From: Lepus europaeus
Taxonomy: Eukaryota; Chordata; Mammalia; Lagomorpha; Leporidae
NCBI RefSeq assembly: GCF_033115175.1
Contig: NC_084838.1
Span: 46,293,468 to 46,357,467, forward strand
DNA: 64,000 bases
Direction: 5' to 3'
Shown here: positions 10,817 to 22,980 of the stretch, piece by piece
Layout of the letters: every line of letters starts with the position of its first letter
Position numbering within the stretch: position 1 is the stretch's first letter
Made by a program: the position numbers and the translations under genes
The notes under the pieces: model-generated
What the model saw: the letters and a program-made list of their open reading frames with translations, nothing else
The model's database searches: none
What the model was told of the DNA's origin: nothing

Positions 10817-12825
10817 CTTGGTCTTTGTTTTATAATGCAGATATCAAGCTTTTATTTTTATTTAGTTATATGGATATAAGCGCTCATAAAATTATAAAGT
10901 AATTGAAGTAGGGATCCCAGGTTATATCAGCTTCATCCATTTGGGTGAGATTGTAGAATGACTGAACGTTGTCCTCATAAGTGCCAAAAAGCTAATCTTT
11001 TCCCTCAAGCTTCACCATGCTTTTTTAGTTTAAAGAACATTTGAAATATTAATAGCATCCTAGTTTGTCATGGCATGCTCTTTACAAACAAACTTATTTC
11101 TCAAGTATACTAATATTATATTTTGCTTTTCATAAATACCCATTGTGTATATGATCATTAATAATACAAAAACATTTCTTGGTGTTCATTTTATTGGTGA
11201 GTAAGAGCAATCACATTGATTCAATTTTCATGAAAGAAATAGGAAACAGCAAAAATGATTTCAAAACTTCTCAAAAACATATTATAGAAAATGAAAAAAG
11301 ATAAAAAATATTGCTTGAGTTAACTGTAGTTCTGCTTGCCATCTAAGCTCTCTCATACTTGGGCCTAATTTATTTTTGCAGACTCCTTGCTTACTCCCTT
11401 TGCTTTATCTGGGTTGTGCTTTTAACATCTGCCCTTTGTTAAGTTTTCCTGCACATGCATAAAGTTTTAAGTTACAAAAAATATCTATTATACCCCTTTT
11501 TAATTATAATTTTCTCTTAACTCCTTTCTTTCATTAAACATTATAAGTTCCCTTGAAATGTATTTGCTCAGGGTTTGAGTTGTTTATTATTTGATTTACA
11601 AGAGAATTAATTTTTTTCCAAGGATATTGTTAGTAATATTTTAGAAGGTGTACCATGTTTCACAGGGCACTCTTAAACTCCTTAGTCAAGTTCTTAATTT
11701 TTCAACAACCAGTCACTTAAACCAATGATGTGCAAGTTAACATTTTACAGCTGACAGTTTCTGATGGCCTGTGCCTTAGTTTGTAGTGTTTGCTAGTTTC
11801 TATGATATAAATGCACCCACCATGCTAAATTTCAAGCTACTGAAGAGACAATTGGCTCTCATGAGGTGGTAAGAGCCAGTTCCTGCACACCACTAGAAAT
11901 GAAATTCAGGAAAATTCATGAGTTGTGTAAGCTCCCACAAACAACAAAAAACAGATATGGCACTTGGATCCAGGTCTTATGAATCCAAATGAATTCTCTT
12001 TACAAAATAAGCTGTAATTTAAAGATATGATTGTACTTTAGGCTGGTCTTTCCAGTGCCAAAGGGTCAGAATAGAGCCACACTGTCTAATTTAGCCATCC
12101 CCTGGCTTTTGCTGTGCAGCCGTATTGTGTCTATGTGAAGGGACCTGCCATTATTACTTGCTTCCAGATAATACTGCAAAATTAAACTGACTGCTTTTGT
12201 TGGGCCAGGGGCCATTTGTTTTATTTTTATAAACTAAGTTCTAATTCAAGAATGGCATCAATTCAGTCATGTCTTATATTGATTCTTCAATAGATACCTT
12301 CCATATGTTTTGGTATTACATGAAAATTTCTTTCTACTGCAAATATATCTGGCATAAAAACTTAAAATTCAAAAAATTGAATGAAAATTAAGCACCCTTA
12401 AGTTAAATCCCATAATTTAATATCATAATAACATAATTTACCCCTCCTGCATTTCTGGGAGCTCTTTCTAATACTCATGCCAACTCCAATCAGAAACTAT
12501 TCCTGATGGTCAGGAAGTTTAGTCATATTATTTTTCATATAGTATATTAAGTGGAAAATGTCAGTATTCAAAATTACATTTCTTTTCCTACTTTGGAACT
12601 GAACATTTTGTTCATGTTTTTAGTGATGGCATTTCTTCTTTAATGAATTTTTCTGATCATGTTTTCTCTGCTTATATTTGTGGTTTTTGTTAATAGTGAT
12701 TTTTCTTTCACTAATCACTTAATATTTCAAAATACAAATCTGTAAGTCTATCATGGTTTATTTAACAAGTCCACTATTACCAATATTTATATATGTTTCA
12801 GCTTTTTGCTTTCATATTTAATAGT
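10817..12825. other. Unassigned AT-rich background
   Basis: Two kilobases with no recognised gene, exon or repeat. The stretch at 12,030-12,200 is less AT-rich and lacks repeat signatures, so it could be older unique sequence. I cannot judge conservation. Confidence 0.4.
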
Positions 12826-13122
12826 TTTTTGAAAAGATTTATTTATTTATTTGAATGGCAGTGTTGAAGAGAGAGTGATCTTCATTCACTGGTACACTTC
12901 CCAAATGGCTGCAACACTCCCAGTCTGGGCCAGGCTGAGGAGCCAGGAATTTCATCCAGGTCATAGGGGTCATGGGTCATAGGGGACCAAGCACTTGAGC
13001 CCTCTTCTGCTGCTTTCCAAGGTGCATTTGCAGGGAATGGATCAGAAGTGGAGCAGCTGGGACTTGAACTGGTGCTCTCATGGTATGCCACTTAACACAC
13101 TTCGCCACAGCACCACATGTCC
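12826..13122 (-). mobile_element. CSINE, old copy with small internal duplication
   Basis: Reverse-oriented diverged C-repeat SINE (gatttatttatttatttgaatggcag at the left, cgccacagcaccac at the right). Around 12,960-12,985 the word gtcataggg occurs twice in tandem, apparently a local duplication private to this copy. Confidence 0.82.
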
Positions 13123-14491
13123 AATTTTTAATGTTAAAATAAAAATCTTATTCACATATTTAAAATTCTTTCATTAGGATAAATTCCTAGAATTTGACAT
13201 GGGTCAGAGGCTTTATAGATATTTAAGTATTTTTGCTTTATGTTGTCCAAGTCCCCAGAAGAATGCTGTTTAGTCTATGTGCCTGTTTTCTTGAATTGCT
13301 CCTGTTTAGTCATCATTTTGAGTCTAGTGTTGGAAAAAATTCTTGGCACAGGTTCTCCTCTGATAGGTTATCTGAGCATACCAAATCATGTTGATAAGAT
13401 ATGAGAAGATGCTCCCAAGTTCTGCAAAGTTCAGGAAAGTGCCCTTGAAGAATATTATCCTACTTGTCCTACCAAAAGACAAGAATATCCCAGCTTTCAC
13501 TACTTTGAATGCTAGACTGTTATTGAAGGAACTGATGCAGAATTAGAGTCTCTTGAATTTTGCTCCTCAGGGAATTTGAATTTAAGAGGGAAGAGGATTG
13601 TTACAATTAATATCTCTATGATCTGACCATCAGAACATTGTAAGTGACAGACCTTGAGATACTTAGCTTAGCCAATCTCCCAGATAAAATTTATGTGCTA
13701 TCCTTTAAAATGAAACTTCCTAAATGAATAAAAACATAAAAAAGGACCCAAATTATTGAAGCAAATAGTTATGCAAGATGCATACCCTCTTCCTTGCCTT
13801 CTCTTTCTGTTTGGTCCTCATTCACTTTCTTACCTACTCTAAAAGTTTCAATTCAGTTACTATGGGCATTTTCTCAGCCGCTGCCGGGCTTTAAAATAGT
13901 CCATTGGTCCAAACTGCATATTCAAAGCATTCCATCTTCTTTCTACCTATATTTCTTAACTATTTTCTGAATAGATTTTAATCCCTCTTAAAAATTAGCT
14001 TATTTTGCATTTAAGCCAAACTTCACATAAACCTGATTTTACTCCAAATCACTTTATTAAAGGAAGATTTCTGGAAGGGAGAACCAGAGAAAGAAAATTG
14101 ATATAGATAGACTCATTGGATTAAATGCTTGATTTCTTCATAACATAGGCCATGTAAATGATTTCCATTGAGTTCCTCATTGGCCTTTGTGGGTTAGCAC
14201 AACAGCCTAATTTGCTCAATCTGAGTCCCTAACCTCACATTCATAATGGTGGTATTATTTGAACATCAAGATTAAACTTCAAGGTAAGAATTTTTTCACT
14301 CTGAATTTATGACTTTTATTACTAAATCTGAATGTCAATATATTAAATCCTGTTGCAGTATATGCATAATAACATTACTGTACTAATGCTATGCAGGTGT
14401 ATAAAGGTCACAGAATTTGATGACATGACCGCTTTCATGGGAACAATGAACAAATATTCTTGAAACAAAGGAAATAATAATAAAAATTATA
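13123..14491. other. Unassigned background
   Basis: No gene, RNA or repeat is recognised on either strand. Confidence 0.4.
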
Positions 14492-14586
14492 GCAAACTGT
14501 GGGGAACCGTAGGGTGGCCACCTGTGGGAACCTCATCGTCTGCATAGCTTGCAGCAATCAGTCTACCACAGGGCCCACGAAAACAG

Positions 14587-14656
14587 CCAGGTGAAACAGA
14601 TGAAACAGAATGGACTCTGCATAAACAACTAGGAAGAACCAGGTGAAACAGATGAA
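14587..14656 (+). promoter_or_regulatory. 18-bp direct repeat in LTR U3
   Basis: ccaggtgaaacagatgaa occurs at 14587-14604 and again, identical, at 14639-14656, 52 bp apart. It lies upstream of the TATA box. Repeated U3 motifs are often enhancer elements in retroviral LTRs; that role here is inferred. Confidence 0.6.
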
Positions 14657-14760
14657 CTTTCGACCTGAGATTATATGCGTCCTTTCATCTGATTGGACGA
14701 TACCAGTGTGAACTGCACGGGAAGAGAGCCGCTATTGGCTGTGGAGCGAATGCTCCACGG

Positions 14761-14776
14761 ACTTGGGGTATAAAGA
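14761..14776 (+). promoter_or_regulatory. LTR TATA box
   Basis: acttggggtataaagagac contains a good TATA box in plus orientation, about 170 bp before the LTR end, where a U3/R promoter is expected. No transcript can be inferred from sequence alone. Confidence 0.55.
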
Positions 14777-15019
14777 GACACCGGGAATTTGGCTTGGAGC
14801 TGCTGCTCCTCCTTCTCTTTCCTTCTCTCCCCCTCACTCTTTCCTTCTGCCCCCACAAGTAAAAGTTCCTTGAGAACAGAGAAACAGCGACCGTGTCGTA
14901 TTGCGTTGGACCCTTGCTGGCGAGGGTCTGACAGCAAACAATTATTGAATGGCCTGCTAGGTGTTGGAAAGAAAGTAACATGATTTCTGTCTTATATCTA
15001 ATATTTAGAATGATCTAAC

Positions 15020-15145
15020 AAGCCAAGTATTATATTACCATTCTGTAATAAGAGAACTGAGGGTCAAAGAAGTTAAGTGATGCCTCCAAGTTCAACTAAC
15101 TAGCAAATGGACTAGTCAGGTAGTGCTGATTTAAGACCTAGTAGA
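15020..15145 (-). repeat. MIR remnant
   Basis: Reverse-strand MIR core: gagaactgagggtcaaagaag, then ttaagtgatgcctccaag and caactaactagcaaatgg. Confidence 0.6.
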
Positions 15146-16220
15146 TCTTGGCAGTACTCATTTTTTGAGGACCCAGCCAAATTATACCATGTGTCTTAAA
15201 ATGCATTCTTATCCCACATTAAAAAAATACTTTCCTGTGAAACAGCAAACTATATTTCAAGTTTATTTTTGAAAATCATTTAGTTGTAAACATTCCAGTC
15301 AATTTATGATTGGCTGTACTTTCTTAAAGATTTTGAGGCATAGTTGGTAATTACTGCCATATTTATTTTCAAGTCTAATATTTTATGAATATAAAATATG
15401 TTATGTAAGTTAGCATAATTAATTTTAGAGACATTGCACTGAATATTTATTAATTTCCATTTTGCATATTGTAGCTAATCTTGATGTTTTGTTTTGCCCA
15501 ATCTTAAAAACTTTGGAGCTAAGCATTTTGAATTTAATAGTTAATAGAATAATGACCTTGGAGCTGAAACTGGAATTCATTTTTGTCACTAGGGAAAATC
15601 TGTAGTTTTTTATGTTTTTAAGCTTTTTATTCAGTGAAAGAAATGCATAGGAGAGTGAGGGAAAATCTGTACATTTTATATGTCCTATTTCTTTGAGAAA
15701 ATAGCTAGCTCATGCAGTACATTATAGACCATAACTGTAGGTGTTGAAGTTAATCTAAGAAAAGGAATATATTATGTTACTGTAGTTTTCATTAGGTAAT
15801 GCCCTCCATGTTATTCCTACATTCTGTGTCACATAGACCCGAAGTTTTTAATTTTATACATTTTGTTCTTTCATGAAGATCTTGAATGACACGAACATCA
15901 TGGTGCTTTTGCTGTCTTTCATATGAGTATGGAGAGTTATGCATGTCATGTGGACTTACCACATGCTATATGATAGAACTCTTCTTAGTAAATTAAGTCT
16001 AGGATTTGCAAAAGGAAGAACTGATGACTTACTGGGCAGAGAAATATTCCTGAGAAGAATATACGAACAAAAATCATGGTCCCATTGTTAAAAACTTTGA
16101 ATTATATACATTATATTTTATATTATATTTATATATATTTATTATATATTTCATTATTATGAGATAAAGGAAAATATTAGATTATGAAAATCCTCGTTAC
16201 ATCTTGAAGGATGTTAAAAT
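15146..16220. other. Unassigned AT-rich background
   Basis: No gene is recognised. An AT-only run of ata/tta words lies at about 16,105-16,155. Confidence 0.4.
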
Positions 16221-16224
16221 CGCT

Positions 16225-16455
16225 GTGGTTTTCTACCAAATATAGCCTAAACCCAAGGTTTTTCCCTTTCTGATCTCACCTTGGCCTCCTCTTCTCTGAA
16301 CTAGCCTCTCCTAGGGAAGTGACCAGCTGCTAATTCTAGAAACTTAAGGTGCTTCTCCATCTCTGAGCACTTACTTGTCTGCTCTGCTTGAAATATTTTC
16401 CCAGATGGTTGTATGGATGGCCATTTAATTTGGTCAGGAGTACTCAGATGTTGCT
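16225..16455 (+). repeat. L2 LINE fragment
   Basis: Diverged forward L2 3' region. The series tttctgatctcacctt, gctctgcttgaaatattttcccagatg and gatggccatttaatt follows the usual L2 tail order. Non-coding remnant. Confidence 0.5.
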
Positions 16456-16599
16456 ATTTATCAAAGATAGTCAATTCCAAATATAACACATAACATAATA
16501 AATAAAACAATGGAATTCCTGACTAGATTATCTAAAACAATCCCTTCTTTCTCTTTTTCCTTACTTGGATTTGCTTTGCTTAATATTCATGGTGCTTAT

Positions 16600-16830
16600 A
16601 ATTCAGACCTGTGTCATAAAGACTACATGAATCAATAAATGCAAAGTTCCTAGAATAGCACTTGGCACCTGGTAATTACGCTAACAGTGTCTCTTAAATA
16701 AATGGTTTATCTAACATATATTGCAGAGAGGAAATGGAGTCCCAGAAGCAAAGTGTCACATAACTAGTTTGATGACATCCTCAGTGTTCTGTTACCCAGG
16801 ACTCAAATTATGGTAGTTAACTCACCCATT
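16600..16830. repeat. MIR-like fragments (two orientations)
   Basis: 16,620-16,680 (aaatgcaaagttcctagaat, then agcacttggcacctgg) looks like the forward MIR 3' part. 16,725-16,810 (gaggaaatggagtcccagaag, then gtgtcacataactag) looks like a reverse MIR core. Both are short and old. Confidence 0.4.
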
Positions 16831-17549
16831 CCTAGTCTCTTCCTGCCGAAAAGGACACTCCAAATTTTAATATTTTTATATGAAACAAATAGAAGCAAAT
16901 ATGTTGCAAGGCACATTTCTGACTTTACCAAATCAATCTGAATATTGAATATTAAAGGGTCAAATTTTAAGTTTAATATTAATTTTTACATGCAAAAGGA
17001 GAAGGTTGCCGAAATGTCTATCATCACTAATAACCAAACTCAAAAAGCACTTTTACAAAAAATAAATAAATAAAAATCCTGAATGCCGGAGAAATGTGGA
17101 CTTGCTCTGCAGAAGTTTGAACTACAGCAAATAGGGCCTCACAGCAATGATAAATCTTATCTGAGTGTGCTGCATGTGTGTTTGTTTAAGCTGGTAGATA
17201 ATACTTTAAGTAACACTGAATAAACTGGGCATTCCAAAGCATGTCCCAGCTGTATCTTTTACTTTGCCCAGTTTCCTGCCCTACTGGTGTACACACAGGT
17301 CCCAGGCTTCCCTCCATTGCACAGGAATGACATGAATTTTATGTCACTTCTATTATTTTAGGCTGAACTTCTAGATATTTGCTTCAATATAGTGGTTTTA
17401 TCTCCTCCTTGGCAATTAATACATGTTCTTGCTTCTAAACTTCTAATATATTGGTATTGAAAAAGAGAGAATGCCAGTGTTTGGCTGAGCAGTATCATAA
17501 TTAGCAAAGTGACATTTTCCAGAATACCTCACACATGAATTTAACTGAC
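16831..17549. other. Unassigned background
   Basis: No known repeat. 17,085-17,340 is of more balanced composition than its surroundings and free of repeat signatures. It could be checked for conservation, but I see no open frame or splice pattern that marks it as an exon. Confidence 0.35.
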
Positions 17550-17564
17550 AAAGGTTTTATGGGA

Positions 17565-17889
17565 GGCCGGAGTGGCCTACCAGGTAAGGCCACTGCCTGC
17601 TGTGCCAGCATCCTATGTGGGCACCAGTTCGAGTCCTGGCTGCTGTACTTTCAATCTAGCTCTCTGCTATGACCTGGGAAAGCAGTAGAAATGGCCCAAG
17701 TCCTTGGTTCCCTGCACCCATGTGAGAGACCAAAAAGAAACTCCTGACTCCTAGCTTCAGATTGGCCCAGCTCAGGACTTTTCAGCTACCTGGGGAGTCA
17801 GCCAGTGGATGGAAAACTCTCTCTGCCTCTGCCTCTGCCTCTTTGTAACTCTGCCTTTCAAATAAATTTTTAAAAAAATCTTTTAAAAA
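17565..17889 (+). mobile_element. CSINE with perfect 15-bp TSD
   Basis: C-repeat SINE with head ggccggagtggcctac and an A-rich tail. Flanked by aaaggttttatggga at 17550-17564 and 17890-17904, identical on both sides. Confidence 0.95.
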
Positions 17890-17904
17890 AAAGGTTTTAT
17901 GGGA

Positions 17905-19003
17905 ATATGTGTAGTACATGATTGGCATATTTGGCTTTTTCATCTCCTTTGTTTCTTATAAGCAGAGAATTGACCTATTTTACTATATGAATTTAATGAA
18001 TTTACTTAAGTGAGTAGAATGAAGGGGCTTTCATGTATCTGTATACAGTGTAGACAGTTAACAGTTTTGATTGTGGCTTGGGATTGACTTGCCAACAGCA
18101 CCTTTATGAAGTACATGCTAATATTGTCTAATATTGTCTCCTTGGCCAGTGACAGCTTTTCAATAAAATAAGAATGTGTAAATTCTTTTCTGCAGTCCCA
18201 AGGTCTGTGAGCCCTGCTAATCTAGTGAATGTGATAGCAGTGTGTTTGTGCCAAATGGAGTTAAATACAGAAATATAGGGTACGTTTTGTTCTTCTACCT
18301 TGTAATGAAATTAATACACTTTCCATTCGTGTTCTTCTTCCTAAGGAGAAAATGACAAGGGGTTTGGGATTGGAATTCTATAGTTAATTCTGTTCTTCTG
18401 TTAGCTACACTATGCTTATTTGGCAAATGAAATAGAATGTTTCCTATGTGCAAGATTTTCTTTCTTAATAAGATTCCATGTGTATCATATTGAATAATAA
18501 AAGGAACTTTAAGTATAGTCTAAAACTAATATATGTATATATTTTCTTATGGCTACCTCTGCCTAGCCCCATGAATCTTGTGAGAGGTTTAGAAAACAAG
18601 ATATCAAAGGAGAAAAGGGGAGTCAGCTCTGCGATATCAATCTACTGTCTTAACTAAAGAACTGTCTTCCTTCAAAAAGACTATAGTCTAGGTTAAAAAA
18701 AATATTCATTGTGGGGAGAAAAGGAAAGAAAAGAAGAGGGGAGAATTGAAGTGAGGCAGGCAGGAAAGAAGGAGGAGGCACCAGGGGGACAGAACATTGG
18801 CAGTGAAGGTGGTGGAGCAGGGAGGAGGAGACATCTTCACAGTGACCCGATCCTACTTGGGTCAAGGGAAAGCAATTCTCTCTTGATTTTGCAGCAGAAA
18901 CTATGTTTCATATCCTGTGAGCATCTAGAAGTACACAAGACTAACAGTGAAATTCAAAAAGGCAAAAGCCTGGCAGACTAGGGTCCATGCCTGTATGCAA
19001 CAT
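17905..19003. other. Unassigned background with a purine-rich block
   Basis: No gene is recognised. 18,712-18,830 is G/A-rich (repeated aagaa, gagg, gga words). The 10-mer taatattgtc is tandemly doubled near 18,120-18,140. A 90-codon plus-strand frame over the purine block is compositional. Confidence 0.4.
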
Positions 19004-19019
19004 AAAAACTCCATTGGCA

Positions 19020-19340
19020 GGGCTGGTGCTGTGGCACAGTGGGTTAAAGCCCTGGCCTGAAGCTCCAGCATCTCATATGGGCACCGATTCTAGTCTCGGC
19101 TGTTCCTCTTCGGATCCAGCTCTCTGCTATGGCCTGGGACAGCAGCAGAGGATGGCCTGAGTCCTTGGGCCCCTGCATCCAAGTGGGAGACCCAGAAGAA
19201 GCTCCTGGCTCCTGGCTTCAGAACGGTGCAGCTCCAGTCTTTGCAGCCATCTAGGGAGTGAACCAGCGGATGGAAAACCTCTCTCTCTGTCTCAACCTCT
19301 CTCTGTAACTCTGTCTTTCAAATAAATAAAATAAATAAAA
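19020..19340 (+). mobile_element. CSINE with perfect 16-bp TSD
   Basis: Forward C-repeat SINE with head ggctggtgctgtggcacag and an AAATA-rich tail. Flanked by aaaaactccattggca at 19004-19019 and 19341-19356, so the boundaries are exact. Confidence 0.96.
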
Positions 19341-19375
19341 AAAAACTCCATTGGCAACTGACTTTTGGATGTATC

Positions 19376-19439
19376 AGCTAGGGTTTTACTAACCCATTAT
19401 TCTAATATTCTAATTCTAAGCTAGGGTTTTACTAACCCA
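19376..19439. repeat. Short tandem duplication, unit about 43 bp
   Basis: A perfect 21-bp word beginning agctagggttttac occurs at 19376-19396 and 19419-19439. The bases after each copy are also related (attctaat words), so this is a partial local tandem duplication of a 43-bp unit. Confidence 0.9.
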
Positions 19440-19691
19440 CTAATTCTAATGCTGATGACTGACCACTCTTACTTGGTTGAATCAAATGCTGTCTTAGTCT
19501 TGACTCTCCCAGACAGATGCTGATGTAAGGGTTCTACTCTAGGGAATTTATCTGGATGATCATCCCAAGAAACATTGGTAGGTATATAAGGAATGAGACA
19601 AAGGAAATAGAGGGTAGTAAAGGTAGATACTGACCAATTTAATGCCCTCAGTAACTGGAGGTAAATTCCAGTTGGGAAATCTGAGGTAGAT

Positions 19692-20040
19692 TTTTTAAAA
19701 AGAATTATTTATTTATTTGAAAGGCAGAGCTACAGAGAGGCAGAGAGAAAGAGAGAGAGCGAGAGAGAGAGAGCGAGAGAGAGAGAGAGGGAGGTCTTCT
19801 ATCTGCTGGTTCACTCCCCAGATGGCTGCAACAGCTGGAGCTTCACTGATCCAAAGCCAGGAGCCAGGAGCTTCTTCCATGTCTTCCACGCAGGTGCAAG
19901 GCCCAAGGACTTGGGCCATCTTCTACTGCTTTCCCAGTTCATAGCAGAGAGATGGAGCAGCCAGGACTCAAACCGGTTCCCATATGAGAAGCCGGCACTG
20001 CAGGCATTGGCCTTACTCGCTATGCTGCAACGCCAGTCCC
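19692..20040 (-). mobile_element. CSINE with perfect 11-bp TSD
   Basis: Reverse-oriented C-repeat SINE. The tail and an expanded (GA)n block lie at the left (19,745-19,795), the head ctatgctgcaacgccagtccc at the right. Flanked by ctgaggtagat at 19681-19691 and 20041-20051. Confidence 0.95.
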
Positions 20041-20051
20041 CTGAGGTAGAT

Positions 20052-20455
20052 ATTAAATCAACACATACATACATGCACACGCACATGCACATACACCAGT
20101 AAGTACAAATTGTGATAAGGACAAAGGGAAAAACCATTTGCAACAAGGAAAAATAATAAGTACTTTAGATAGAGAAGGCCTTCCCAAAGAAATGAAGACA
20201 CATGCAAAAGAGTAACCGATGATTCCTAGCTACCCAGCTCCCACCCCCTAGGCTGGATTCCAGGCACTGAGATTCTGAATTAAATATAATACACCCACTT
20301 AAATACAAGATCTAAGTTTTAATGAGTTAGCATGTTCTTTGCAAAGGTAGATTTCTAAGAATATGAATATATCCTATATCCTGGACAGTGTATGGGTCAT
20401 TATTTGAATTTGTAAATTTGTCTCTGTTCACTGAAGTTGAGTTAAACTATGAATT
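20052..20455. other. Unassigned background
   Basis: Nothing recognised. A short CA/CATA-rich stretch lies at 20,060-20,095. Confidence 0.4.
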
Positions 20456-20468
20456 TCATTATACATAA

Positions 20469-20796
20469 TCTTTTGAGATTTATTTATTTATTTGTTTGAA
20501 AGACAGTTACAGAAAGAGAGAGAGAGATGGGGAGAGAGAGAGAGAGAGAGAGGAGAGATCTTCCTTCCACTAGTTCACTCCCCAGATGACCACAATGGCC
20601 AGAGCTGGATAGATTCAAAACCAGGAGTCAAATGGGTGCAAGGGCCCAAGAACTTTTACCACCTTCCACTGCTTTGCCAGGCACATTAGCAGGGAGCGCA
20701 ATTGGAAGTAGAGCAGCCGAGACTCCAACTGGTGCCAACATGGGATGCCGGCAGCACAGGCTGCATCTTTACCTGCTATGCCACAGCACCCGTGCC
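20469..20796 (-). mobile_element. CSINE with perfect 13-bp TSD
   Basis: Reverse-oriented C-repeat SINE with a (GA)n block and reversed head ctgctatgccacagcacccg. Flanked by tcattatacataa at 20456-20468 and 20797-20809. Confidence 0.95.
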
Positions 20797-20809
20797 TCAT
20801 TATACATAA

Positions 20810-22276
20810 ATTAAACCAATATATAATTGATTTAAAAATAAAGCTGGATTTAAATAATGAGTCAAGAAGCAAGCAAGCAAACTAAATGTGAATTATATTC
20901 TGACAAATACCTGCTTCTGTGGCGTTCACCTCTATGAGAGTCATCTGTTACTGGGTTAGTACTTGTATATAGATTCCTTTTACTTCTATAACAATAGTTC
21001 TCTCTTACTTGTCAAGTATATAAGACATTCTTCAAAACTAATGCTGCTAATGTAAAGGAGTAAAGAAGATAAAAGCCTTTTCAACGATGTGCTGGGCTGA
21101 ATGCTTCATGCTGTGGATTCATTGGAGTACAACTGGCTATTAAGAATATCCCAATAATGCCTTTTGGCTTTGCTTCCATGTGTTAATTAAATATTTCTAC
21201 CCAAGAGATGTCAAATACGTGTTATCCTGTCACACGGGGAGAAACTAGAGCATAGGGAGATTTGGGAAATGGCAGACTCATGTGCATATCAAGGCCTCCC
21301 TGTGCTGTGATCATAAACACCATTGTGAAAGTATATATTTTTCTTTTTCTCATTTATGTGGCATTCCAAGGAAACCTATTTCTATTCTGTGTACATATGT
21401 CAACATTTTAAGAGCAGGGGAGCAACGGACACTCTTTGTAAACACTAAAGCTGAAAATATTGGTTATGCCAATTTTTATTCCAGACTTGGTAAATTGATA
21501 CATAAAGTGATTTAGCTAGATAATTATTAAATAATGCAAGGCTTCAGGGTAAACACCTTTTATGCATGGTTTTGAATTAAGATTTCACAGTAAAAGGTTC
21601 TTCCATTGTTATTTGCCAAACAATTTTAAACCTGCTTCGGTTGAAAGAAATAGTTTAATTTTGCAATCACCTGCTGGAGTTGAACAATAGGGAGGCTATT
21701 TGCTCACAATGTGTGGCAGCATTATATATAGCCTAAGGCAGAAACTTTGGAAGCAGTGACTTGAGGTAGAATAGAGCTCGAGCTTTTTCTGACCAAGCAA
21801 TCTTGGGCCATGGTGAAGAGTTGTGATGATTAGAGAAAATGTATGTATAACACTCATATATTGTCTGACAGATGGCAGACACTCTAAAACAAAATGGTAA
21901 CTTATTGTTATAATGGCTGTTCATGCTATAAAAGCTGAGTTTGATACTAGTAAAAGTGGAAGAAGAGGCATTAAATACTTTTCAAATCACAAATAAGTAT
22001 TTCAAATTAACTCAAAGAAATTAGTAATGGTCCAAACTCTGAGAGGAGGTATGGAATATGGAACTTCATGCCAAGGCTGTATTTAGACTTTATTTTATCT
22101 CAGATTTAACTCAGATCAGCAATGTGTGGTACCTTCCATATATAATTCAAAAAAATTTCTTAAGTGCAACATAGAATCCTAGATGTCTATTGATTGAAAA
22201 CCATTTCTGGATTTTATGATTGTACAGTTCTGGACTTATGAAAAGTGAGGTTTCTTACTCTCTCTTTCTCTAGCAT
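20810..22276. other. Unassigned background
   Basis: No gene, RNA or recognisable repeat in about 1.5 kb. Open frames are short and overlapping. Confidence 0.4.

Positions 22277-22300
<24 letters not shown>
22277..22300. repeat. (TG)12 microsatellite
   Basis: Twelve perfect TG units followed by a short GA run. The size suggests a usable polymorphic marker. Confidence 0.95.
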
Positions 22301-22307
<7 letters not shown>

Positions 22308-22600
22308 AGTTGTGTTTGTTGGTTTTCTGGGAAGGTGCATCTCTCCTGGGTGATGCAGCATGGAGTGGATGGAAGATGGAATCCTCTAGATGATGGGGCA
22401 GAAGTTTGGGGTTGCTAATGCCTAGAGGCCCTAGGTAAGTGGAAATGGTGCCTTTGTACCAAGGTTGTCAGTCCTTTATAGGCATAATTTTTAAACTTTG
22501 TGTGAAGTGGGAGCCACCCCAGTGAAGGCAGGACAAAGACTATCTGCTGGGCAAACTGAAAGCTCTGATATGTTGATTCCAAACAGTGGTTAAAAAAACA
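22301..22600. other. Unassigned background
   Basis: About 300 bp between the (TG)n repeat and a CSINE. Nothing recognisable. Confidence 0.4.
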
Positions 22601-22609
22601 CTGATATTG

Positions 22610-22971
22610 GGGCTGGCGCCATGGCACCATAGGTTAATCCTCTGCCTGCGGCGCCAGCATCCCATATGGGCGCCGGTTCTAGCCCCAGCGGCCCGTCTTC
22701 CAATCCAGCTCTCTGCTATGGTCTGGGAAAGCAGTAGAAGATGGCCCAAGTCCCTGGGCCACCGCACCCTCATGGGAGACCGAGCACCTGGCTCCTGGCT
22801 TCGGGTCAGTGCAGCTTCAGCCGTTGCGGCCATTTAGGGAGTGAACTAATGGAAGGAAGACCTTTCTCTCTGTCTCTTCCTCTCACTGTCTGTAACTCTA
22901 CCTCTCAAATAAAATAAAATTAAATAAATAAAAATAAATTAAATAAATAAATAAAATATTTTTAAAAATCG
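22610..22971 (+). mobile_element. CSINE with long AAATA-rich tail
   Basis: Forward C-repeat SINE from head ggggctggcgccatggc. The tail is an unusually long irregular (TAAA)n stretch of about 60 nt (22,908-22,970). Flanked by ctgatattg at 22601-22609 and 22972-22980. Several CpG sites survive in the head, so it is moderately young. Confidence 0.93.
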
Positions 22972-22980
22972 CTGATATTG

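Larger units (their letters stand above)
14498..14933 (+). mobile_element. Solo LTR of an endogenous retrovirus (class II-like)
   Basis: A 436-bp element that starts tgtggggaacc and ends ggtctgaca, giving the TG...CA ends of an LTR. It is flanked by a perfect 6-bp duplication, gcaaac, at 14492-14497 and 14934-14939. Six-base duplications are typical of betaretrovirus-like (ERVK, class II) elements. U3 contains CCAAT-type words in reverse (gattgg near 14,691, attggc near 14,735), a TATA box (gggtataaaga near 14,765) and an 18-bp direct repeat. A possible poly-A signal, agtaaa, lies near 14,860. No gag, pol or env sequence is attached, so the provirus was lost by LTR-LTR recombination. The orientation is set by the TATA box. 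Confidence 0.85.
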
